A program made the position numbers and the translations under genes. Of a stretch of DNA of 64,000 nucleotides, positions 1 through 11,170 are shown piece after piece. Under the pieces are notes generated by a model. It saw only the letters and a program-made list of their open reading frames with translations. It did no database searches and was not told where the DNA came from. Origin of the DNA: Climacteris rufus (lineage: Eukaryota; Chordata; Aves; Passeriformes; Climacteridae); NCBI GenBank assembly GCA_013398175.1, contig VZRZ01006170.1, forward strand, positions 152,329-216,328, written 5' to 3'. The first letter of the stretch is position 1, and each line of letters begins with the position of its first letter.

Positions 1-400
1 TGCCCGTAACCCCGCACCCCGTGCACCTCGCCCCATCCCCGCACCCCGTGCACCTCGCCCCATCCTGCCCCTTTCCCCCGGTGCCCCGTCTCCGCTCCCC
101 GCTCTCTCTCCGGGCTCAGCACCTCTGCACCGGAGCCCTCCTCTCCTTCAGCCCGGGCGAAAGGCCCGCACCACATCCCTGTGTCCTCTGCCACCTGCAG
201 CCACTGCAGAGCCGCGAGCTTGAGCTCCCCTTCTCTACGCCATCCCTGCACCACGCTATGTTCTGCGGTGTTCTGTGTTCTGCGGTGCCGCTGCTGCTCG
301 CACCCTTCTTGCTCAGCGACCTTCACCCACTCCTGGCAACGCTCATTTCTGGATCCCAATTCACATGTCCTCTGCAAATCTAGCCACAAATTGATTCAGC
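1..400. other. GC-rich left edge with a short 27-bp duplication
   Basis: C-rich sequence with two copies of a 27-bp unit (about 10-63). It may be the rim of a CpG island for the next gene to the left. In mammals that neighbour would be ATP9A, transcribed leftward, but none of its coding sequence is present. Confidence 0.4.
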
Positions 401-3400
401 ACTTCTGTTCTGTTTATGACTTGAAGCGTCTTTTTACATTCATGGTGACTAAATCTTTATTAAATCTAAGTGTACAAATCAGATTCAAAAAAAGCACTGT
501 GTTACAAAAGCTATGTGCTTGTATTTTATCAAACAGGAGTCCTGGATGCCACCACGTTGCTTCATGTTCCTGTCCCAGCTAAACTCTGCCCAATGTGCCT
601 TTGACACCAGTTCCATCCCCATCCACTCATCTTGCTTCACTCAGACTCTTCTACCTCCATTTTCCCCATCATCTCCATGTCTTCATGTTCTTCTTTGCCA
701 CAAACAAGAAAGCAAAAGAATCCTTTAAGCACTGCACACCCTGCTCATATCCCGCCCATGTACTTTCTGTGCTGTTGACTTTGTTCTTCATCTGGACATG
801 AGAAACCCAATTCCCAGTGGCAAAGATGTATTTCCTAAGGCAGATGAGAAACTGGTCCTGCCATGGTCCTGGTCACATGAATTACACACTCCTAGAGATA
901 CCATCATGAAAAAAATTCGTCAAGACAAATAATTCTATAACACGTCCTTCTTACAGTGTGCAATGTTAAAGTGCATCTGGAAGACCACAAAGGGGGAAGT
1001 CTAACAGGTTCATGGTATCTGCTTAGCCACCAGAAACTGTGTCAGTGGAGAAACCACCAAGTGACTGAAAAACGTCAGCAACAGTAACAAAGAAAAAATC
1101 GCTGCCACCAGTGGAAGCGGTGAGGCATGGCCCAGTGCCACAGTGTCCAGCCCCCCCTACAAATCACATCCTGTGTTCCCCTCTAACGCTTTCCTTTCAG
1201 CGTGGCAGCAACTCTGCAAAAGAGCTGATTTTACAAAAAACATCTGCCTGGGAGATCCCCTTGACTGATTGACTGATTGACTGATTGATGGCTGGGTTGA
1301 TTTCAGTCCAATGCCATCAGGAGCTGGATGAACAGCCAGGCAGCACCAGCCAGAGCCTCGGGAGGGCACGGGCTGGGACCAAGGCTCCTTGGGGTGGATT
1401 TGCCTCGAGGGGAATCACACGTGGGTGTCAGATCTTTTCTGGAAGCACAGCCCTGCCAGCTCCTGGTTGTGCCCGTGGTGTTGGGGTGCTTTGGCCACTC
1501 TCCAGTGCCCTGGGCATTGCACACCCAAGTGGCTCCCAGCCCCAGCAGGGCGGGCAGCAAACCTGCTGGGGCTGTCACCTGTGCCAGCAAAGCTTCTTCC
1601 TGCTTCAAACCACCAGCATTTACTCCAGTGTCCCTCTACAGACAGAGGAAATGCCCAGTGCAGATGAAGATCCCAGAAATAGTCAGATTTGCACATCCAG
1701 CTCAGCATCTCACACTGCGGTCACCAAAACCTCTCAACCTCTTCCTGGTGTTGGCCAGCTTATTTCTTATCCCTTTTCAAACAGTCTGCAAAATCCCTCA
1801 TTTAACAAATAACCCCAAGGCTCTGCAGAACTAAAATACCACAGTCACACTGGCCAACAGCAGAGGATGAGTGGGTAAGCACAAGTGTAGGTTAAAAATA
1901 ACCATTTTTTTAACACACTAAAAATTAGTACATACCAAACTGACTGTGTTTCTTTTAAGAAGAGGGATGTTTGCATATATCTTGAAATGAGCTCAAGGTA
2001 ATCTTAAATATAGGTAATAGTACTTTCCCAGTGAAAAATGAAGACCATTAGAAAAAGAAATCAGAATAATATATGTAAAAATAGAAAGCAGAAGCAAAGA
2101 AGAACAGGTCACATCAGAGTTTCTGGGCAGCTCTTTCCTCTTCTGCCCTCACTGTGCTCTAGCTGAGGTTACACTGTGGATTACACCAGCACAAAAACTG
2201 CAATTGTCATTTAATGTTTTCCTTACAGTTGAAGCAGAGTCATCCTGACATTTTGCAATGAGGACATTTCAGCAACACATGAAGAGTTACACCAGTCTCA
2301 GGCACCAGGACTGAGACTGTTTGGGCAGATATTTCCAATGACACCCTAACCTGGGCTGTCTTATTACAAAAACTGTTTTTAGGACTGACTTTTAGGCTGT
2401 AATTCAGTTAAGTAATACCATGTTTTAATTTCTTATTGCCCAATCTACTGTACTTATCCCCTCATGGGGACAGTTGAAGTAGAAACAGAAATCCCTTCTC
2501 CTCCCCTTCAGCTCATGAAACGTATTTGCTCTATTTTTTCTCATATTCAACATTTGAAATATTTTTAATATGAAAGGACATGATGATAGAATTCACTGCA
2601 ATGGTAATTTAATAAAAGGAGCAACTGAAGAACCTAAACAGGACGTTGTACTTGACCAAAAGGAGTCACAACTTTGCCACAAAAGCACTGCCCCAGTGCT
2701 ATACAGGCTGAAATGCTAATCCAAGCCTCCAGCCTCCATTAGAATAAAACTTTATCAAATATCAAATGCCATTTGTTATTTACTTTGAGGTGAAGGTGGC
2801 ACTGGGTTTTAAAACATCCAACATTGTTTTAAGCACCACATTTTGGCTGTTGATATCACTGTGATCAGACAGAAATGAATGACATCCCTCAATTTACATG
2901 GAGCAGCTGAACTTCCTCCATCTCATTCCTGCACAGGACCCAACCCAACATCCCAGAACCTGGGAGAAAAAACACCTGAGTGTTGTAGGGTGACTCCCAA
3001 TCCCAGTAATCCTACAAGGGGAGCAAAGGGATGCCCTGCAGCCTTTCTCACACAGCATCTGAGGAGCCACACAAACTTTCAAAGCCTCCCTTAAGGGGGC
3101 TCTGATTTTCTGCCTTGTATTGAAACACTTCTGATTTTCAGTTAGAAAATCACTCTGAAGGATGCAGACCAGGCTGCAGCCCAATGGGCTAAACCCACTC
3201 CTTGATATATTTCTGGCATAACATCAGCTTTGCTGTAAAGATTCACTTGTGATCTCAGCACTCACAGCAGGTAGGAGCTCTCCTGATTTCCAAGCCTTTG
3301 ATTTTCATTCTCCTATTGAGAAGGAATGCCCAAGGGAAAACCTCCAGGCTCAGACTGAGAAGTTAGATTTGTTAAATCAAGTGAAATAAAACCTATTTTG

Positions 3401-4748
3401 GTTTTTCTGATGCCACTGGCTTGCTTTGATGCTGTATTTTTGCAAGCACAGAACTTGAGGCTCACAAAGGAGCCCTGGAAGCTCCATAATTCATAGTGCT
3501 AATTAAAAGGAGATGAGTTGTTTTCCATAATTTTAAATCATTATCTATGTTGTTTTTTTCTGCCAGGACATTTTTCCCCCAGAGGATTAAATCCACAGCA
3601 CAGCAAGAAGTTTTATATCCCTCCCTTGCTCCCCCTTCATCCCCACCAAGTAATTTGGCTTCGAAGCAGATCTGGACCACTTGGCTCCCTCGGAGGTTGT
3701 CCTGCAGAGAGAGTCCAAGGGTGAGCCCCCATTTTTACCATGAAGGGTTGGACCAGGCTGTTGGTTGGGATGATTTCACATCTTTTCCCAGAGCAGGCAG
3801 CACAAGCACACTTTGTGCCCTCCTTATCCCCGTGACACCAACTTCTCCCCACACCTGATCCTTCCAGGGCCCCACTGGTGTTCAAACCCATCCAGGTCTC
3901 CAAGCTCCACTGATTAAAGAACATGTAAATAAACTCTATTTTGGGGGAGTGCCCATATTCTTCAAGGAGCAAGTCCTAGTGCCAGTTTCCCACTCAAACA
4001 ATGGATTGCTGGTGCTGACAATGCACTTGCAAATCGTGCTCATTACTGATTTAGCACAATGTGCTATAAATTTTCTTCCATTAGAGTTGTGCTACTAAAT
4101 AAATAATTGAGCTTTTTATGCATAGGACTCCTTTTTTTTTCTTGATGAACACAGAGGAAGGCCATAAAAATAATAATATTCTGTTTGACTTTTTATAAGC
4201 TGAAAGATTAATTCTATTTTGGAACTACTTTTGAGTTTGTTTACCTTATCTTTTCCCCTAAGCATGAGTATCAAAATAGGGAGAATTCTGACATCTAAGG
4301 AGTTGGCTGAGACTAAAGGTGTGTAACTGGTTGAACAAAATGTTTATGATTCCACAGGCAGCCTGAGCTGTGCCATTATTCTTTGTACCTGTTATTATCT
4401 GATGTCGTAAGTACATGTTTTACAAACACCAGGGTGCACCTCCTTTGTCTGAAAGCACAGCCCATTGCACACGGTATTTGGGGCTTTGTTTCAGGGCTGT
4501 TTGCAGGGCTGCCCTGTTTGTAGGGAAGGCAGGAGAAGGGATTTGGTTGCTAAGGGCAAACGTGCAGCACTTACATGAACACGGGAATAATTCCCAGTGC
4601 TCCTGATTCACTCCCACCAGCAACGAGCAAAGAGGTGGGTTTGGTGCTGTGAAACATCACTGTTCCCCGAGGCAGCCCTGAAACAGCCTTGGATTTGACA
4701 TTCAATCCCTCAAAATAAGAGCAAACCTGCCAGAGCTGCCCATGCCCG
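401..4748. other. Intergenic DNA, no gene recognised
   Basis: Single-copy sequence, mostly AT-rich with a moderately GC-rich patch at 1290-1700. All ORFs are under 180 codons and have no recognisable domain. The only simple repeat noted is at 1261-1289. Confidence 0.6.
1261..1289. repeat. Short tandem repeat, 8-bp unit (TGACTGAT)n
   Basis: About three and a half copies of an 8-bp unit, effectively a GACT/GATT microsatellite. Confidence 0.85.
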
Positions 4749-5470
4749 GGCTCAGCTCCGCACTCGGGAGCCGCGGCCGGGAAGGAGCATTGGGAGCAAG
4801 GGAAGCACAACCACGGGTGGGACCCCAAAACAGCAGTGTGGGATCACTGAAGGTGTGTCCTCTGCCCACATGAGGTGCATTCATCTTTGGAATTGATCTT
4901 TGGAGGCGCTGAGCTCAGATAAGAGCAGTGCAGTGAACGTGGCACTCCAGAGCCACGGCCGGGAAGGATCACTGGGAGTAAAGGAAACACAACCACGGGT
5001 GGGACCCCAAAACAGCAGTGTGGGATCACTGAAGGTGTGCCCCCAGCCCACACGAGGTGCTCACCTTTGGAATTTATCTTTGGAGGTGCTGAGCTCGGAC
5101 AAGAGCACTGCAGTGAACGTGGCACTCCAGAGCCATAGATGGGAAGGAGCGTTGGGAGTAAGGGGAACACAACCATGGGTGGGACCCCAAAGCAGCAGTG
5201 TGGGATCACTGAAGGCGTGCCCCCAGCCCACACGAGGTGCATTCAGCCCTGAATTGATCCTTGGAGGCGCTGAGCTCTGACAAGAGCACTGCAGTGAACG
5301 TGGCACTCCGGAGCCACGGCCAGGAAGGAGCACTGGGAGTAAAGGAAACACAACCACGGGTGGGACCCCAAAGCAGCAGTGTGGGATCACTGAAGGTGTG
5401 CCCCCAGCCCACACGAGGTGCATTCAGCCCTGAATTGATCCTTGGAGCAGCTGAGCCGGGACAGGAGCGG
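4749..5470. repeat. Tandem array, about 181-bp unit, 4 diverged copies
   Basis: The landmark CCA(C/T)GGGTGGGACCCCA recurs at 4811, 4993, 5173 and 5354 (spacings 182, 180 and 181). Copies differ by scattered substitutions and small indels, so the array is not brand new. ORFs of up to 132 codons on both strands here merely reflect the repetition; spacings that are not all multiples of three break any frame. Confidence 0.92.
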
Positions 5471-8400
5471 TGCTGGGGAGGGCAGCGCTGTCAGCAGCCG
5501 CAGCGCGATGCTCGCTCGCCTTCCCTCCGCGCCCTGCTCCAGACAGGTGGGCCACAGCGGATATCCTTTAAGCCTATCTTTAATGAAGCCCTCCATAAAT
5601 CCATCAACACTTGCTAAGGGAAACGACAATAAAGCTCCTACAGCCACGGGCTCTGCCGTGGAGAGAACGTTTGGCATTCCCATAATGAAGTTTGAGGGCA
5701 GATACGGCTCACGCTGCTCTGAGGAAGTGCACTCTCTGTGTAGGATCTTTTTCTTCTTCACATAATTGTGTTTTGTGGATCAAGAAGAAAACAACCCTTT
5801 GGTACCTCGTTTTTAAAACCCTAATAGTCAAACTGTCGTTCAGCTAGGACAGCTGTCAACTGTGAGAAATGAAGAAAGAAAAAGGCTTTCTACACAAATA
5901 AACTCCCACTCACATTTTATATTTGTACTTTGTTAGCTCTTGAAATGATCTGGCTATTAGCTGTAGATGTTCTGTGAATTCTTGCCATATTGTTCTTGTG
6001 TTACACCTCCTGTGAGTGTGATAAAAAAAATGTAAAGTTATAAACTAATAATATTTGTTGCACATTTTATATTTGCAACTTTTATTAAAAAAACAACAAA
6101 ACCAAAACTCTGCATAAAGTGGTTATTTTGTCATTTAAGATTGGAAGAATTGAGGAGGAAACAGAAGAATAAGCAATGAAGGAATTTAATATTTTTCAAA
6201 TCTGGGCAGTATGAGTTGAGAGGGGTGGAGTACTTTTGATACAGACAGAAATTTAGGTACCCCAAGGCAGCAAATCACCAGAATGTGTGCTGAACTTTAA
6301 GGACCTAAGTAATCAGACTGGTTTCATGGGAAGAAAAAACAGTGTGTCAAAAAAAAAAAAAAAATTAAAAAGCTATGTTTGGTATTCTGAACATCTAGAC
6401 TGCACGGAGACAATTTTTTCTAAAACAAACTTTGCCAAGTGGATCAACAGGACTGTGAAGGGCTGTAAAGCCAATTCAGGTAACTTGATTTAAAAACATC
6501 CTCTGTCATCACATGCATAGGACTGCAAAGCCAGTGAGTATCTAGGGAAATGATGGGCATAAAATATTTCCAACCTAAATGATTCTGTGATTTAGAGATT
6601 ATACTCAACTAAAAATAAATAAACAAATAAATGAATATATATAGTATAATAGCACTAGATATTGTGAATTTCACTTCATTTGTTTTTTCAGTTTTCTTTA
6701 GAGAGACACGCAAACCTTTAGCCATGTCTGGATTTTGTCTAAACCAAGCATGGAAAATAAAGTTCACTATAAGATCCACCTGCTCTCGTTCTGACTTGAG
6801 CCTTCATTTTATGCACAAAGTAATTGAGTCAGAGAAGTCAATCTTTGAACTGTGAGATGTGACGACCAGAGATGCCAATAAAGAAGTTTGAAAGGAGAGT
6901 GATGCTGCCCTAGAGTGGCTGGGATGGCCAGCACAAGATCAGTTCCAAGGGGCATTCACCAACAAGCTTTCCAAGAAACCAGACAGCATCAACAGCAATC
7001 CAAATGTTTTAAAGAACAGTGCTCTTTATAGACAATGCACTCCAAGTGCACAGAACAGGAGCCATGAGAATGGAACAGATATATGGTAATAGGCTCCAGC
7101 AGTGTGTGATTGCTGCTTCTTTCTCTGCCTCGGAGCTGTTTCCTGTCCTGCTGGGGCCGTGCAGTGCCAGGAGCTGTTCTAGGTCAGCTCTGGGTGGGAG
7201 CTGATCCCAGCACTCAGCACCCCCTGGCCATGCAGGGAAGGGCCCTCTGGGCTGAACACACCACCCAGAAAGCACCAAGAGAGCCTCAGCTGTGAGCAGA
7301 AACCTCTTGGCATCACCCAGGCACCAGGGCACCTTCTGCCCACGCTGGTATTTTGCAGACAGAAACCATCACCTTCCCTGCCTCCAAACACACTGCAAAC
7401 CCTGCAGGGAGCACCACGGCCTTCAACAGCAGTAAAATAAAAATAATAATGCAATACTCATCCCTTTTCCTTTGTTTCAGCCCCTCCCTGGCAGTCCATC
7501 AGGGCAAGCACCTCAGCCAGCTCCTTCCCCTGTGCTGATCCCAGCTCCATGCCCATTCCCCTTTGCTCCACGCTGTATTCACCAGCAGCCCAGGAAGGCT
7601 CCCACCTCCTCTGGCAGCTGTGGAAAGGCAAATCAGCCTCACTGAGCTCAGCCCAGAGCTGCTTCTCTGCATCACTGCCAGGCAAACTCCCTCCTCAGAG
7701 TTCCCATCGACTTTTTGGGAAGCTTTGAACAGAAAGGGCAGGTTAAAGACATCTTTCTTTAGAGGAATACTAGAGGTAATACATTAAGGTAAAGCAAATG
7801 CACTTAACTGTTTTATTTTTTAAAAGCAATGCAACTCTAAGTTCAAATTTCGCATTTTTAGCAAGCCAGCCTTTACCTTGGCTCATGCAAGCACATATGC
7901 TACACAAAAGCAACAGCCTGCAAATCCCATGTGATGAGCAAAGTAAGCAATAACAAATAAGATCAAGAAAGTCCTCCAGGCAAGAGGAGAGGCTAACGAG
8001 CAGAGACAGGGCACATACCGTGCTCACTCTACTCTCACTGCAGCTGCTTTAGCTTGGTAAACCTGTCCCTCATTTTCATCAGCAAAGGCAAGAAGACAAT
8101 TAAAAGAGACAGTTAATTGTCAAGATGCAATGTTACTGTAAACTGAGCAGGTTGCCACTTGGGGAGTTCCACCACACTGAGTTTCAGAAGGTGTTGGTTC
8201 AGCTCTGACGCGTGGCAGAGCAGGTAATGCCCAGCCCTGCAGCACAAACATCCCTGTGGCACAGCTTCTGCTCTGGGGACAGGGGCAGCTGCCTCCTACC
8301 CCCTCTCCCAGAGCTGTGACAAGATCCAGGACCTGGTGGCAGTGGCTTGGCCAGGGATGCTGCAGGCTCCAGCCTGGAGCTGCCTTGGCACCGAGCTGGG

Positions 8401-9009
8401 ACAGCTTTGGGCACAGGCAGCACTGGGCACCAGGACCTGGAGAGCAGAGATATTGGGCAAGGAGCACCATGAGCAGGCAGCTCTTAGGGATTCCCTGGTT
8501 CTGCACTGCACTTTTCCCCCCACTGTTACCTCCCAAGGCCAAAATACATTTGCTAGGTTAGGTGGCAAGACTCAGAATCTCAGCACTTTTCCATTATGTC
8601 AGGGGCATTCTCAGAACTGTTTTTCATTGCTCTTTAGGCAAGTTATTTATCCCTTTTTTATGCAGCCAGCATCTTCAGGCACTGGCAATTTGACAACTTA
8701 ATATTCTTTTTCCCTTTCTAGGATGATCACAGTACAAAAGTGATTGCCCATACTCCTGTCATTCCATTCTAGTGTGGAAATCAACATTCCCTGGCATGTT
8801 CCAACCCCTGTACCAAGCCCCAGCTGTTCTAAGGAACTGATCCAGGACTGCTCCACAGCTTCCCAGTTCCCCTGTTGTTCTAAGTAATGAACTAAAGCCC
8901 AACTCCAGCTCATGTATTTCAGGTCCCTGCAGTAAGGCAGCACACTGCTCCTTGAACTCACTCTTCAGGAGACAAAAAGCTTTTTGCCAGAAAAATTTAA
9001 GCACAACAT
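5471..9009. other. Intergenic DNA between the 181-bp array and the SALL4 3' end
   Basis: AT-rich at 5760-6900 and mixed at 7000-9000, with a GC-rich patch at 8160-8480. It contains a CR1 3' tip and a poly-A run at 6350-6364. No gene recognised. Confidence 0.55.
6568..6592 (+). mobile_element. CR1-type LINE 3' tip
   Basis: TTCCAACCTAAATGATTCTG followed by TGATT is the conserved 3' end of bird CR1 elements. The body upstream is too decayed to delimit by eye; only the terminal words are clear. Confidence 0.55.
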
Positions 9010-10750
9010 GTGAAAAAGCCATCCCAAAATTTATTCTCAAAAATGTCAACAGAAATGCATCAGTAGATACTCAAAACTACAGAGGTCTTAGAAGTCATAC
9101 ATTCACAATGTAGAAACGTGACAATTGGGATGCCTTTTGTGTGTCTATGTAACAATATCCATTTTACAGTGTAAACAGGTACTGGTATGTTCTTACTCAC
9201 AAGTCCAGCAGGAAAGGCACAACTCGGCATACAGAGATCATAAGCAAGAATCAGGTGCAACAACATTACACAAACTTTTGGTAAATCTGCATTTTTGGGG
9301 CCTTCCACAACTGAGACTGGACTTGAAGATTTCCTGCAGTCAACAGCCAGATTTCTTTCCATCCTTCAGTCCTTGCACAGCCAAGGCTCACTGTGCAGCC
9401 TGGCTCAGATCCCACAGCACATCCAGTTCCAGCAGGCGTTCGAGGAATAGTGAAAGGTCAGTCCAGCAACTCTCCAGGTGCTTCCACTAATACATCAGCT
9501 TTTGGTTTCACATAGTGCATGGAAGCATCTGCTTGAATCTCAGTCATTACAGTGGTCATTAATAGAAAAATAGACACTACAACTACAAAAGGAAAAAATG
9601 AGGTAGATAACTTAGAATCCAGATGACTATCCCAGCAACCTTCATACAATAAACATGGATCATTAATTACCATTTTGGTAGAATGCAACTTCACAGACCA
9701 CCAAAAATCTTAATGACCAGAGTAGGAATGCCATCCAAAAACCCACAAAACATTTAACCTAAGCATGAATACTTCATATTTAAATACAGGTTTACACAGA
9801 CTGATCTCCTAAATTACCCAAATGAAAAAAAAAAACCAAAATAAAAAGTCTCTTGCTAAGGAAACCAGTTCCCATGCCAAACTGCAACAGTCACCTGAGA
9901 TTCCTTGCAGAGCTTTTAGACCTGACTTCCCAAGGCAAGTCTTCCCTTTCAAGAGGAAACAAAACAACAACAAAAAAAAAGTATATACATACCCACCCAT
10001 GCTTGTTTGGGGCTCTTGGTATTGAAATAAAACATCTAGGAAAAACTGCACATCTTTGGAAGTAGGAATTTTGGCACTATACTTGAAGGACTGTCCTAGT
10101 AGTAGTATTAAATAAGCAGCAGTCAACAACATAGAGAATTAATTACTTAGGAGCAGTGACTAAAGAAAAACAGCAACTTTCTCCTCATAGAACTTCTGAG
10201 GCAAAAAAAAAAAAAAAATTAAAAAAAATTTTGTAGTTTTTATGCCATTAAGAAAAAGTACATTCAGAAACCACACAGAGCCAAAAATCCAAACAGAAAA
10301 ATCCTTTCTAAGAGGGTGGCAGACATTCTAGGATATTTACCCGCATTAATAGTTTCCATCAGTTTCATCAGTAAATAGAAGCTTTTCCAGCAACAGTAGG
10401 TTGTTTCCACTCTATTCAAAACCCCCAATCACTCTAAACCAAGAGGTAAATATTCTAACCTTTGGAATTTCAAGTTGTAGAAACTTCTGTAAGGCTGTAC
10501 ACATTAAAGTCACACGTAAGAACTACTTTGCAAGACCCGCATCTTTCCAAATAGAAGGAAATCCTATTCTTTATTAATTACTATTTGCAAAGCAATATCA
10601 TGATTGTACTCTGGGCAACTCTTACAAAGACAACCATAAAATCATTTGCACGTCAATAGGAAAATAGGAGGCCGAAGTGGAATCTCTTAAAAATATATGT
10701 TTGTGTCTATATATATTTGTTCTTTCTGTAGGTCAACTTCTCTCGAGTCT
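9010..10750 (-). other. SALL4: SALL4 3' untranslated region
   Basis: About 1.74 kb of AT-rich sequence follows the TAA. The length is close to that of mammalian SALL4 3' UTRs as I recall them. It has a poly-A run at 10203-10218 (poly-U in the mRNA) and an earlier AATAAA-type hexamer at 10570-10575 that could make a much shorter transcript. The extent rests on the signal at 9030-9035 and has no transcript support. Confidence 0.7.
9030..9035 (-). terminator. SALL4: Probable SALL4 polyadenylation signal
   Basis: AATAAA on the minus strand, followed about 18 bases later by CACA and then a GU-rich stretch (TGTTGTG) and a T-run. This is the usual layout of a vertebrate cleavage site. Cleavage would fall at about 9010-9013. 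Confidence 0.65.
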
Positions 10751-11170
10751 TTAGCTAACGGCGATTTTGTTCTCCTCCAGGAAGTGGGGGAACTGGTGTT
10801 TTGGCACACTGTCTGCGGCGGCGCCGGCCTTCTCCGCCTCGGGGCCAGGGCCAGCCTGGGCCCCGTCGCCCTTGGGGGCCGCGGCGGCGCTCAGGGCCGA
10901 GCCCCCGGCCATGGGCACGGGCAGGGCGGGCAGGGCCCCGCTCTGGATCACCGAGATCTCGTTGGTCTTCACGGCCAGGCCGTTGCTGAGCACGGCCGCG
11001 TACTGGTTCCACACGGCCGGGTCCAGGCCCACCGCGGGCGCCATGAGGTCCTTGGGGAACATCTCCGACACCTTCTTGGGGTCGTTCCCCAGCAGGGCCA
11101 TGGGGTTGTCGATGGAGAGCCTTCTCCCCCGCCTGGCCGAGTTGTTCCACATGTGGGTTCCTACATGGAC
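10751..11170 (-). CDS. SALL4: SALL4 coding exon 4 (C-terminus and stop)
   Basis: Residues 969-1107 and TAA. The acceptor follows a long pyrimidine tract (CTCTCTGGCAG|GTCCATG). The exon starts VHVGTHMWNNSARRGRRLS, supplying the last two zinc ligands, and carries the conserved WNQYAAVLSNGLAVKTNEIS block. An Ala/Gly/Pro-rich GC-rich stretch follows, then the SALL4-specific end VPKHQFPHFLEENKIAVS. The GC content creates a 203-codon antisense ORF at 10697-11308 that is only a shadow. Confidence 0.95.
   Translation of the reverse strand, partial: VHVGTHMWNNSARRGRRLSIDNPMALLGNDPKKVSEMFPKDLMAPAVGLDPAVWNQYAAVLSNGLAVKTNEISVIQSGALPALPVPMAGGSALSAAAAPKGDGAQAGPGPEAEKAGAAADSVPKHQFPHFLEENKIAVS

Noticed and set aside
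1..9000. First exon of the expected left neighbour ATP9A
   Set aside because: No sequence like the P4-ATPase N-terminus was seen; only a GC-rich edge is present.
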